64,000 bases of DNA, from the NCBI GenBank assembly GCA_016794785.1, contig JAEUHC010000015.1, forward strand, positions 372,001-436,000, in the 5' to 3' direction. The notes beneath the pieces are model-generated. The model did not search any database and was not told the origin of the DNA. It saw only the letters and a program-made list of their open reading frames with translations. The number at the start of each line of letters is the position of its first letter. Position 1 is the first letter of the stretch. Position numbers and translations under genes: made by a program. The stretch comes from Opitutaceae bacterium (GTDB lineage Bacteria; Verrucomicrobiota; Verrucomicrobiia; Opitutales; Opitutaceae). Of this stretch, positions 51,700-59,581 are shown piece after piece.

Positions 51700-53115
51700 T
51701 CAGAGGCGTTTGACTGCGAGATCCTTGAAGGCCACGGGGTCGTTGTGCCCGGCGAGGCCGAAGAAGCCGGCGGTCCGATCTTTGCCGGGGTGCGCTTTCT
51801 TGTCCATGACCGCCGCCATGTCGACCTTGGACAGGTCGGCGTCGAGGATGATGGTGCCGTTGAGCTCCACCTTGATGGTCGAGCCCTTGACGGTGACTTC
51901 CTGGAAATTCCATTCGCCGAGCGGGCGCTGATAGCCGGGGATGCCGGGCACCATGCCGTAAACCGAGCCGTGCTGCTGGCGCGGGTCGAGTTTCTTGTCG
52001 GGCTGGCCCCGCGAGGCGTAATAATTTTCGTCGATGATCTGCAGCTCGGTCATGCCGTCGTAGGCGGTGTTGCCCGTGCCGGGGTAGCGGATGGCGAGGC
52101 CGTTGTTGCCGCCGGGCGGAATCTTGAAGGCCAGGCGCACCACGAAGTCGCGCAGCTCCTGTTTCCAATACGGCGTGCCGCCCCGGTTCGCGCGCCAGAC
52201 GAGCGCGCCGTCCTTGATTTCCATCACGTCGAGCGGCGTCTTGATCGCGGGCTGATTCTTGGTAGCCGCCTTTTCCTCGATGGCCCACCCGTCGAGATTC
52301 TTGCCGTTGAAAATGCTCTCGAAACCCGCGGCCCCTTTGCTCGCGAGGAGCTGATTGGCTTCGTCGGTGCCGATTTCGCGGAGGTAAACGTTGCGCCAGT
52401 GCGTCGCGCCGCCGTGCGTCTGCAACTGGATCGGCCCGCGCGCCGGGATCGGGCGGCGCTCCTCGGGCTTCAGCTTTTTGTTGGCCTTGTCGTAGTAGTT
52501 TTCGAGGACGGCGTGATCGACGACGAGCTGGGCGTTGAGCCACACGCTCACGCGGCTGCCGACCATCACGACGCGGAGGGAATTCCACTCGCCGATCGGC
52601 TTGTCGGCCTTCACGAGCGGGTCGCGGCCGGGGGTGCCCTTGGTGTTGTTCCAGAGCCCGCCGGAGCCCTTGGCGTAGCCGATGTCCTTGGTGTCGGGTA
52701 TGCCGGTGTCCCAGATCTGCACTTGCGGCACGCCGCGGAGGTAGACGCCGGAGTCGGCGCCCTTCGCGAGCTTGTAGTCGAGGCGCAGCTCGAAGTCGCC
52801 GTAGTCCTTTTCCATCGTCGCGTAGCGGCCCTCGCCGTCGTTGACGAGCACGCCGCCCTCGGCACGCCAGTGGGGCTTGCCGTCCTTGAGCTCGGTGAGG
52901 CTCTTCGTCCACTCGGCGATTTTCTTCGCCCGATCCTCGGCGCTCATCTCGAGCAGGGCGCGGTGATCAAAGGTATCGCCGCCGCGCCAGCCGGCGAGGT
53001 CTCGGCCGTTGAAGAGCGCGGTGAAGCCCGGCGGCGGGGCCGGCGGGGTTTGGGCGCACGCGGTGAGACCGAGCAGCAGGATGGGGAGGGCGAGGCGAAG
53101 CGGCGGAATGCGCAT
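51700..53115 (-). CDS. Lipoprotein with two DUF1080 (3-keto-disaccharide hydrolase-like) domains
   Basis: A 471-residue protein. The N-terminus is a lipoprotein signal with lipobox LTAC (IPPLRLALPILLLGLTACAQ), so it is membrane-anchored. Two concanavalin-like DUF1080 domains (PF06439) follow: residues ~28-250 (FTALFNGRDLAGWRGGDTFD, GDFELRLDYKLAKGADSGVY) and ~265-471 (FESIFNGKNLDGWAIEEKAA, LRDFVVRLAFKIPPGGNNGL). The family is now described as 3-keto-disaccharide hydrolases. The first domain contains an inserted D-R-A-K-K-I-A-E-W-T-K segment. It is the first gene of the set with the isomerase and the Gfo/Idh/MocA protein. The start was set at ATG 53115 at the signal. Confidence 0.87.
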   Translation of the reverse strand: MRIPPLRLALPILLLGLTACAQTPPAPPPGFTALFNGRDLAGWRGGDTFDHRALLEMSAEDRAKKIAEWTKSLTELKDGKPHWRAEGGVLVNDGEGRYATMEKDYGDFELRLDYKLAKGADSGVYLRGVPQVQIWDTGIPDTKDIGYAKGSGGLWNNTKGTPGRDPLVKADKPIGEWNSLRVVMVGSRVSVWLNAQLVVDHAVLENYYDKANKKLKPEERRPIPARGPIQLQTHGGATHWRNVYLREIGTDEANQLLASKGAAGFESIFNGKNLDGWAIEEKAATKNQPAIKTPLDVMEIKDGALVWRANRGGTPYWKQELRDFVVRLAFKIPPGGNNGLAIRYPGTGNTAYDGMTELQIIDENYYASRGQPDKKLDPRQQHGSVYGMVPGIPGYQRPLGEWNFQEVTVKGSTIKVELNGTIILDADLSKVDMAAVMDKKAHPGKDRTAGFFGLAGHNDPVAFKDLAVKRL

Positions 53116-53539
53116 GGCGGGGAGGGGGAGCGCAAGTGTCGGGTCGGTTACACTCGCGCCGCAAACAGAATTTCCATGCGCCTGTAAGTGTTGCCAACGT
53201 CCCATCGCTTTTGGCCTGTCATTGCGAGGAGCGGAGCGACGAAGCAATCCAGCTGGATTGCCACGGCGCGCTGCGCGCACCTCGCAATGACAAAGGTCTA
53301 GAAGGAAGCGGACGTTGGTATGAGGATTAAGATTAAGTGGTGCCCTTGATTTCTTTGGGAGGGTGATGAAGCCCCCGTCGCTCCCGCACCAAAGTTTGTC
53401 GTGGACTTCCTAGCAGAGGCGGAGCGAGGCGCGTAGTGTTTTCAGGATCGACCTCGGGGCTTCGGCTTCGGACGTTCCTACGCCGTTCCTGACCCGCCGG
53501 CCATCACCCATCCCCATTCCCCATTTTTTGCCCCGACTT
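53116..53539. other. Gene-free intergenic region
   Basis: 424 bases between the divergent DUF1080 lipoprotein gene and the SGNH-propeller-cytochrome gene. It holds the repeat at 53194-53318 and presumably both promoters. I see no convincing coding frame, tRNA or other structure in the remainder. Confidence 0.7.
53194..53318. repeat. Nested palindromic intergenic repeat, copy 2 (about 125 bp)
   Basis: Outer ends CCAACGTCC (53194-53202) and GGACGTTGG (53310-53318) are perfect inverted repeats. Inside, TCATTGCGAGG pairs with CCTCGCAATGA, and an inner AATCCAGCTGGATT palindrome marks the centre. The core is roughly 80 percent identical to the copy at 47739-47862. It has the size and symmetry of a non-autonomous element or REP-type cluster. 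Confidence 0.85.
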
Positions 53540-56500
53540 ATGACCACCTCTGTTTCCCGGCTCGCCCGGTTTGTTTTGATGTTCACTGCGCTCCTCGCCG
53601 CGCTTCGCGCAGCGGAGGCACCGACGGCGTTTTCCCTGAGCGACGGAGACCGGGTGATCTTCCTTGGCGATGGTCTCGTCGAGGGCGAGCAATACCACGC
53701 TTGGGTAGAGCTGATGCTCACGGCGCGGTTCCCGGACCGGGCGGTGACGTTTCGTAACCTGGGCTGGAGCGGCGACACACCCGCGGGCGACTCGCGTTTT
53801 GGTCTGAGCCTGTTGCAGGCCGGCCGCGAGCCCGCCGACGAAGGCTGGACGCAGCTTGTGAAGCAAATCGAGGAGGCCCGGCCCACGGTCGCCTTTGTCG
53901 CCTACGGCATGGCGAGTTCGTTTGAGGGTGCGGCGGGCCTCGGCAAGTTCCGCTCCGATTACGAGCGTCTGCTGGCCACGATGACGCAGAAGGCTCCGGG
54001 CGTGCGGCTCGTGCTCGTGTCGCCCATCGCCCACGAAAACCTCGGTGCGCCGTGGCCCGACCCCGCGCCGCACAACACCCAGCTCGCCGCCTATGCGCGG
54101 GCTGTCGCCGAAATCGCCGCGGCGCGCGGCGCACCCCATGTGGCGCTGTTTGACCTCACGACGCGGCTGGCCGCGGGCCGCCGCGCTCCGCTCACGCACA
54201 ACGGCATCCAGCCCACGGGCCCCGGCTATCGCGTGCTGGCGGAACTCATCGAGGAGAGCCTCCTCGGCGGCGCGCCTGGCGCGTGGCGCACGAGCCCCCA
54301 GGCGGAGCCGCTGCGGCAGGCGATTCTGCGCAAGAACGAATGGTTCTTCCACCGCTCGCGGCCGGCCAACATGGCCTACATCTTCGGTTTTCGTAAACGC
54401 GAGCAGGGCAAGAACGCCACCGAAGTTTTGCAGTTCGACGAGTTCATCGCCGCCGAGGAGCAGCGCATCGCGCAGTTGCGCGCGCTCACGCCGGCCAATG
54501 TGCCGGAGATTCCGCGACGCACGGGCAATCTCGTCACGGAGTTTCGCCCGCAGCCGCACCCGCAGTTCGAGGTCGCCGACGGCCTCGAGGTCACGCTCTG
54601 GGCCGAGAATCCTCTCCTCCACAAACCCATCCAGATGAACTTCGACGCGCGCGGCCGCCTGTGGGTCGCCAGCTCCGAACTCTACCCGCAGATCGAGCCG
54701 GGCCAGGCGGCGTCGGACAAGATCATCATCCTCGAGGACACCACGGGGGCGGGCCGCGCCGACAAGGCCACGGTCTTTGCCGAAGGCCTGCTGATTCCCA
54801 CGGGCGTCGCGCCCGGCGACGGTGGAGTCTATGTCGCGCAGAGCACGGAGCTGCTGCACTTCCAGGACACCGATGGCGACGGCAAGGCCGACGTGCGTCG
54901 CGCCCTGCTGCGCGGCTTCGGCACCGAGGACACGCACCATAATCTCCACACGCTCCGGTGGGCGCCCGATGGCCGCCTGCAAATGGCGCAGTCCGTTTAC
55001 ACGCGCACCGACGCCGAGACTCCGCATGGCGTTGTGCGGCTCAAGGCCGGCGGCATCTTCCGCCTTGATCCGCGGAATCAGCAAATGGACATCCTTTACC
55101 GCGGCTGGATTAACGCCTGGGGCAACCAATTCGACGACTTCGGCCAGTCCTTCGTGACCGACGGCGCCGGTTTCCAAGGCATCAGCTGGGGCATCCCCGG
55201 CGCCACCTATCGCACGCTGGCGCCGGCGCGGCGCGAGTTGCGCAGCATCAGCACCGGCGCCTACCCGAAATTCTGCGGCCTTGAGATCGTGCGCTCGGAA
55301 TTGTTTCCCGCCGACTGGCAGGGCGACTTTGTCACCGCCGATTTCCGGGCGCACCGCATCGTGCGCTTCAAGGCCAGCGATGAGGGCTCGGGCTACGTCA
55401 CCAAGGAGCTGCCCGACGTGATGCGCACGACGGCCAATTCCTTCCGCCCGATCGATCTGCGCATGGGGCCGGATGGCGCGCTCTACATCGCCGACTGGAG
55501 CAACCCTATCATCCAGCACGGCGAGGTGGATTTCCGCGACGTGCGCCGCGACAAGGCCCACGGCCGCATCTGGCGCGTCGCGCCCAAGGGCCGGCCGGCC
55601 CTCGCCAAAACCGACCTCACGAAACTCGCCAACCGCGACCTCCTCGCCCGGGTGCTCTCGCCCAACGGCTACGAGGTCGAGCAGGCGCGCCGCGTGCTCG
55701 CCGAGCGCGGGCCCGCGAAGGTGCTGCCTGATCTTGCGGCGTGGACCGCGACCCTTGGCAGCGATGAGAGCGCGCGTCTGCGCGCGCTGTGGCTGCATCA
55801 GGCGCTGGATGGAGTGCCGGCCACGCTCTTGAACAGTCTCATCGCAGCCAAGGATGCGCGGGTGCGCGCCGCGGCGATCCGGGCGCTGCCGGTGGACGGG
55901 GCGCTGCCCGTGCTGGAGAAACTCATCGCCGACGAGAACCCGCGCGTGCGCGTCGAGGCTCTGCGTGCGCTCGGCCGCCAGGGCACCGCGCGCGCCGCGG
56001 AGCTCGCGCTCGGCGTGCTGGTCCGGCCGATGGATCCGTTTCTCGATTACGCGCTGTGGCTCACGATCAACGATCTGGCCGAGCCGTGGCTGGCGGCGGT
56101 GAAGAGCGGCGCGTGGAAAATCGCGGGCCGCGAGGCGCAACTCGAGTTTGGCCTCAAGGCGGTCGAACCCGCGCAGGCGAGCGAGGTCCTCGGCGAATTG
56201 CTCGCGCGGACGGGCATTCCGCGCGACGGCTCCGGTCCGTGGATCGAGTTGATTGGTTCGGCGGGCGGCGCGCCGGAGCTGCAAATGCTGTTTGAGCACG
56301 TGACACGCGGGAGCCTGACGGACTCGGCCATCGGGCGGGCGCTCACGGCGCTCACCGAGGCCGCGCGCCTGCGCTCGACCAAGCCGTCCGTGGCGCTCGA
56401 CGGTCTCAACGCCCTGCTCCAATCGCCCAACGCCGACCACCGCATGGGCGCGATCCGGCTCGCCGGCGCGTGGAAATTTGGCGCGGCGAGGGCGCGGCTT

Positions 56501-57829
56501 GTCGCACTCGCGAGCGCCGCAACCTCGAAGGAGGACGAGCGCCGCGCGGCCTTCGTCGCGCTGCGCGACATCGGCGGGGCCGCGACGATCGCCGAGTTAA
56601 AAAAACTCTGCGCTCCCACCATCGCCCCGGTGGTGCGCCGCGAGGCGGTGCTCACGCTGGCATCGCTCGAATTGCCCACGGCGTTGCCCGAGATCATCGC
56701 GCTGCTCCAGACGACCACGGGCGACACGGAGTCGGCCGCGCTCTGGCGCTCGCTGCTGGCGATTCGCGGAGTGAGCGGGCGGCTCGCGACCGAATTGCCC
56801 AAGGTCGAGCTGCCGCGCGAAGTCGCGCGTGCGGGTCTCCGCCCCGCCCGCGAAGGCACGCAGCACCAGGCGCTCGTGCCCGTGCTGCTCAGGGCTGCGG
56901 GGCTCGCCCTTTCCGATGTCCAGTTCTCCGCCGCCGACATGCAGGCGCTGGCCCGCGACGCGCTGGCGCAGGGAGATCCCCGCCGCGGCGAGCACATCTA
57001 CCGCCGCGCCGAGCTCGCCTGCGTGGCCTGCCACGCGATCGGCGGCGCAGGCGGCAAGATCGGGCCCGACCTCACCAGCATCGGGGCGAGCGCGCCCCCC
57101 GACTATCTGGTCGAGGCGTTGCTCTACCCGAGCGCCAAGATCAAGGAGGGCTACCACTCCGTGATGATCGCGACGAAGTCCGGCGAGGAACGCAGCGGCA
57201 TGATCACGCGCGAGACCGCCACCGAAGTGGTGCTGCGCGACGCGACCGACAAGGAAATCTCCATTCCCGTCAGGGACATCGCTCGTCGCACCAGCGTAGG
57301 CTCGCTCATGCCTGCCGGCCTGATCGACGGTCTGGTGCCGGAGGAGCGTCTCGACCTGATCTCATTCCTCGCTCAACTCGGAAAACCGGGGGACTTCGAT
57401 GCCTCCAAGGGCGGCGTCGCGCGCAACTGGCAGCTCTACCTCGTCGTGAGCCAGAACATGCACATCGGCATCGAGCCGGTCACGGGCGGTGATCTCTCGC
57501 TCGCGGGCTGGGTGCCCGTCACCTCGCTGGCCAACGGCGCGCTCCCGCGCCAAGCCACCGAGATCGCGTTTCCCAACCGCGGCAACACGCGCGGCCTCTT
57601 TGCCGCGACGCAGTTTGACGCGACCAAGGCGGGCCCGGTGAAGCTCACCCTCGGTGGCGAAATCAAGGGCGCGTGGCTCAACGGCGTGATTGTGCCCAAG
57701 CCGGCCGGCCTCGTGACGGTGAACGCCAAAGCCGGCCGCAACGTGCTCGTGCTGCAAATGGACGAGGCGAAAATTCCCGAGGCGGTGACCGTGCGGTCCG
57801 CCGAGGTGAATTTCGTGCTCGGGCCCTAG
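53540..57829 (+). CDS. Giant exported fusion: degenerate SGNH domain, beta-propeller, HEAT repeats, cytochrome c
   Basis: A 1429-residue protein. Signal peptide ~1-29 (VSRLARFVLMFTALLAALRA). Residues ~35-250 resemble an SGNH/GDSL hydrolase (DRVIFLGDGLVEGEQYHAWV, VTFRNLGWSGDTPAGDSRFG, LTHNGIQPTGPGYRVLAELI), but the GDS nucleophile serine is Gly, so this part is probably non-catalytic. Next come a TIGR02604-like propeller (~340-690: FEVADGLEVTLWAENPLLHK, MGPDGALYIADWSNPIIQHG), a HEAT array (~700-1120), one heme site CVACH at residue 1161 in a TIGR02603-like domain, and a ~150-residue C-terminal beta-rich extension (VTVNAKAGRNVLVLQMDEAK). Presumed periplasmic electron-transfer or dehydrogenase role; substrate unknown. 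Start ATG 53540. Confidence 0.87.
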   Translation: MTTSVSRLARFVLMFTALLAALRAAEAPTAFSLSDGDRVIFLGDGLVEGEQYHAWVELMLTARFPDRAVTFRNLGWSGDTPAGDSRFGLSLLQAGREPADEGWTQLVKQIEEARPTVAFVAYGMASSFEGAAGLGKFRSDYERLLATMTQKAPGVRLVLVSPIAHENLGAPWPDPAPHNTQLAAYARAVAEIAAARGAPHVALFDLTTRLAAGRRAPLTHNGIQPTGPGYRVLAELIEESLLGGAPGAWRTSPQAEPLRQAILRKNEWFFHRSRPANMAYIFGFRKREQGKNATEVLQFDEFIAAEEQRIAQLRALTPANVPEIPRRTGNLVTEFRPQPHPQFEVADGLEVTLWAENPLLHKPIQMNFDARGRLWVASSELYPQIEPGQAASDKIIILEDTTGAGRADKATVFAEGLLIPTGVAPGDGGVYVAQSTELLHFQDTDGDGKADVRRALLRGFGTEDTHHNLHTLRWAPDGRLQMAQSVYTRTDAETPHGVVRLKAGGIFRLDPRNQQMDILYRGWINAWGNQFDDFGQSFVTDGAGFQGISWGIPGATYRTLAPARRELRSISTGAYPKFCGLEIVRSELFPADWQGDFVTADFRAHRIVRFKASDEGSGYVTKELPDVMRTTANSFRPIDLRMGPDGALYIADWSNPIIQHGEVDFRDVRRDKAHGRIWRVAPKGRPALAKTDLTKLANRDLLARVLSPNGYEVEQARRVLAERGPAKVLPDLAAWTATLGSDESARLRALWLHQALDGVPATLLNSLIAAKDARVRAAAIRALPVDGALPVLEKLIADENPRVRVEALRALGRQGTARAAELALGVLVRPMDPFLDYALWLTINDLAEPWLAAVKSGAWKIAGREAQLEFGLKAVEPAQASEVLGELLARTGIPRDGSGPWIELIGSAGGAPELQMLFEHVTRGSLTDSAIGRALTALTEAARLRSTKPSVALDGLNALLQSPNADHRMGAIRLAGAWKFGAARARLVALASAATSKEDERRAAFVALRDIGGAATIAELKKLCAPTIAPVVRREAVLTLASLELPTALPEIIALLQTTTGDTESAALWRSLLAIRGVSGRLATELPKVELPREVARAGLRPAREGTQHQALVPVLLRAAGLALSDVQFSAADMQALARDALAQGDPRRGEHIYRRAELACVACHAIGGAGGKIGPDLTSIGASAPPDYLVEALLYPSAKIKEGYHSVMIATKSGEERSGMITRETATEVVLRDATDKEISIPVRDIARRTSVGSLMPAGLIDGLVPEERLDLISFLAQLGKPGDFDASKGGVARNWQLYLVVSQNMHIGIEPVTGGDLSLAGWVPVTSLANGALPRQATEIAFPNRGNTRGLFAATQFDATKAGPVKLTLGGEIKGAWLNGVIVPKPAGLVTVNAKAGRNVLVLQMDEAKIPEAVTVRSAEVNFVLGP

Positions 57830-57849
57830 CGCCGCACGGCGGGGCTTCC

Positions 57850-57925
57850 CTGTGGGAGCGAGCTTGCTCGCGACGGAGCGGAAGGCGCGGCCTCGCATAA
57901 GTCGCGAGCAACCTCGCTCCCACAG
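57850..57925. repeat. REP-like palindrome with 25-bp arms
   Basis: Arms 57850-57874 (CTGTGGGAGCGAGCTTGCTC...) and 57901-57925 match as inverted repeats at 24 of 25 positions with a 26-base spacer. It lies between two same-strand genes, 20 bases after the large cytochrome's stop. The end CTCCCACAG recurs at 7085-7140. Confidence 0.85.
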
Positions 57926-58002
57926 TTGCGCATCGGGGTCGCGCAACCGAGCCTCGCTTTGCGGCGTCTGGCCGCCCAGCCTCGCGATTCATTCCTTTCC
58001 CC

Positions 58003-58689
58003 ATGAAAAACCACCTCGTCTCCCTCTTCCTGTTTCTCGGCTTGGCGGCCTCGCCTGCCCTGGCCGCCGCGCCCTCGGCCCGTCCGGTGCCCGAACGCAA
58101 CGTCCTCACGCCTGAGGAAAAAGCCGCCGGCTGGCAGCTCCTCTTTGACGGCAAGTCCCTTGCCGGGTGGAAGGCGAGCGAGAATCCGGGCACGTTTGGC
58201 GTGCACAACGGACTGCTCGTCGTCTTCGGCAAGCGCTCGCATCTCTTCTACAACGGCCCCGTCGCGAACCACGACTTCAAGAATTTCGAGCTGTCGCTCG
58301 ACATCTGCACACTCCAGAAGGCGAACTCCGGCGTCTATATCCACACGCAGTATCAGGAGACCGGCTGGCCTGACAAAGGCTACGAGATCCAAGTCAACAA
58401 CACCCACACCGACGTGAAGAAGGGCGCGGGCCTCTACGCCATCAAGGACAACCTCGAGGCGCCCGCGAAGGACGGCGAGTGGTATACGATGGTCGTGAAG
58501 GTCGAGGGAAAGCGCATCCAGACTTTTGTGAACGGAAAGCAGATCGTGGATTTCACCGAGCCCACGCCGCCCGCGCCGCCGGCCAAGATGGCGGGGCGCA
58601 AACTCTCGAGCGGCACGTTTGCGCTGCAAGGCCACGATCCGGACAGCACCGTGCTTTATCGGAACATCAAGGTGCGCGTGCTGCCTTGA
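58003..58689 (+). CDS. Exported DUF1080 (3-keto-disaccharide hydrolase-like) protein
   Basis: A 228-residue single-domain protein. Sec signal peptide to about residue 22 (LFLFLGLAASPALAAAPSAR). The DUF1080 domain (PF06439) shows GWQLLFDGKSLAGWKASENP, VANHDFKNFELSLDICTLQK, NSGVYIHTQYQETGWPDKGY and LSSGTFALQGHDPDSTVLYR, the usual end of the fold. It lies downstream of the SGNH-propeller-cytochrome gene across a 173-base gap with a palindrome, and converges on the ThuA-like gene. Likely a periplasmic glycoside-cleaving enzyme acting on oxidised sugars; substrate unknown. Confidence 0.88.
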   Translation: MKNHLVSLFLFLGLAASPALAAAPSARPVPERNVLTPEEKAAGWQLLFDGKSLAGWKASENPGTFGVHNGLLVVFGKRSHLFYNGPVANHDFKNFELSLDICTLQKANSGVYIHTQYQETGWPDKGYEIQVNNTHTDVKKGAGLYAIKDNLEAPAKDGEWYTMVVKVEGKRIQTFVNGKQIVDFTEPTPPAPPAKMAGRKLSSGTFALQGHDPDSTVLYRNIKVRVLP

Positions 58690-58713
58690 GGGAGGGAAGA
58701 GATTCCGAGGTGG

Positions 58714-58734
58714 GGCCGTCTCTCCGAGACGGCC
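58714..58734. terminator. Symmetrical hairpin between convergent genes
   Basis: GGCCGTCTC (58714-58722), loop TCC, GAGACGGCC (58726-58734), with outer CGAGGT/ACCTCG pairing. It is midway in the 114-base gap between the converging DUF1080 and ThuA genes, so it could stop transcription from both sides. There are no T-runs; it may equally be a REP element. Confidence 0.5.
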
Positions 58735-58803
58735 TGAGTTTCAGACCTCGAATCAATCCTGCAACCCAAGCCGGCCCCGAGAGCAGGCCCCATCATAATT
58801 ACC

Positions 58804-59544
58804 TCACTTCGTCCGCCCGGCCGCCCACAGCAGGCCGCGGCTGATGAGTTCGATGAAGACCGGGTCCTGCCACGTCGCGTTGCTGTGGCCGTAGGTCGTG
58901 CCAAAGACGCGCGTGCCATAGTAGTTGTTTGTCCAGATCACGGGCTGCACGGAGCCGTCCTTCTCGCTCTTGGAGGTCGCGAGGGACTTCGCCGTGGGCC
59001 AGAGTTTTTCGATGATGTAGAGCTCGTCCTTCGGCGTCGTCCACTTGGCGGGGAAGCCGGCAAACACGGGGTGCTTCGGATCGAGCACCGTGACGGGATA
59101 CTCGCTCTGATGATCGTGCTTGCGGCTGGTGACGCCGAGGAACTCGCGCCAGTCGTCGATCGTCGCGGCGCGGTAGGTGTGCATCGCGCAGTGGATGACG
59201 ACGGCGGGTTTGCCGGCCTTGTGCACGGCGGTGATTTTGCGGATGTAGATTTCGTCGGTGGTGTTGGCGAAGCACTCGTTGTGGACGACGACATCGTAGG
59301 GCTTGGCCCAGTCGGGATTGTCGTAGAGCGGGATTTGCGCGGTCGTGCCCTTGCCGCCCTCGTTGACGACGGTCCACACGATGTCCGCGAACTTCTTCGA
59401 GCCTTCGACGTAAGCCTTGGACTGCAGCTCGTAGTCGTGGCAGCAGCCGCCGGTGATGAGGAGCGCGCGCAGGGGTTTGGCCGGGCCCATGGCAAAGAGC
59501 GGGGCGGCGATCAGCGCGAAGGCGAGGGCGAGGTATGTTTTCAT
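58804..59544 (-). CDS. Exported ThuA-like domain protein (trehalose-utilisation family)
   Basis: A 246-residue protein with signal peptide MKTYLALAFALIAAPLFAMG. The ThuA-like fold (PF06283, glutamine-amidotransferase-like) shows RALLITGGCCHDYELQSKAY, YDVVVHNECFANTTDEIYIR, KPAVVIHCAMHTYRAATIDD, HDHQSEYPVTVLDPKHPVFA and GTRVFGTTYGHSNATWQDPV. ThuA was linked to trehalose and sucrose use through 3-keto intermediates in rhizobia; PVC bacteria carry many exported copies. The GGCCHDYE cysteines and IHCAMH region are the best candidates for the active centre. It is upstream of DUF1080 in the opposite direction, consistent with a 3-keto-glycoside theme. Confidence 0.88.
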   Translation of the reverse strand: MKTYLALAFALIAAPLFAMGPAKPLRALLITGGCCHDYELQSKAYVEGSKKFADIVWTVVNEGGKGTTAQIPLYDNPDWAKPYDVVVHNECFANTTDEIYIRKITAVHKAGKPAVVIHCAMHTYRAATIDDWREFLGVTSRKHDHQSEYPVTVLDPKHPVFAGFPAKWTTPKDELYIIEKLWPTAKSLATSKSEKDGSVQPVIWTNNYYGTRVFGTTYGHSNATWQDPVFIELISRGLLWAAGRTK

Positions 59545-59581
59545 GGGGAAGAGAATCGAGACGGTTGACGCTGCGCCGGAC

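Noticed and set aside
51698..52912. N-terminal extension of the sugar isomerase at 50720
   Set aside because: Out-of-frame shadow of the DUF1080 lipoprotein; the Tat signal at 51697 marks the true start.
47676..53539. A complete insertion element bounded by the 47.8 and 53.2 kb repeats
   Set aside because: No transposase or integrase lies between them, and the repeats are short palindromes rather than IS ends; recorded as dispersed repeats instead.
53504..56440. A 978-codon open frame on the minus strand
   Set aside because: Antisense to the SGNH-propeller-cytochrome gene; no recognisable protein features.
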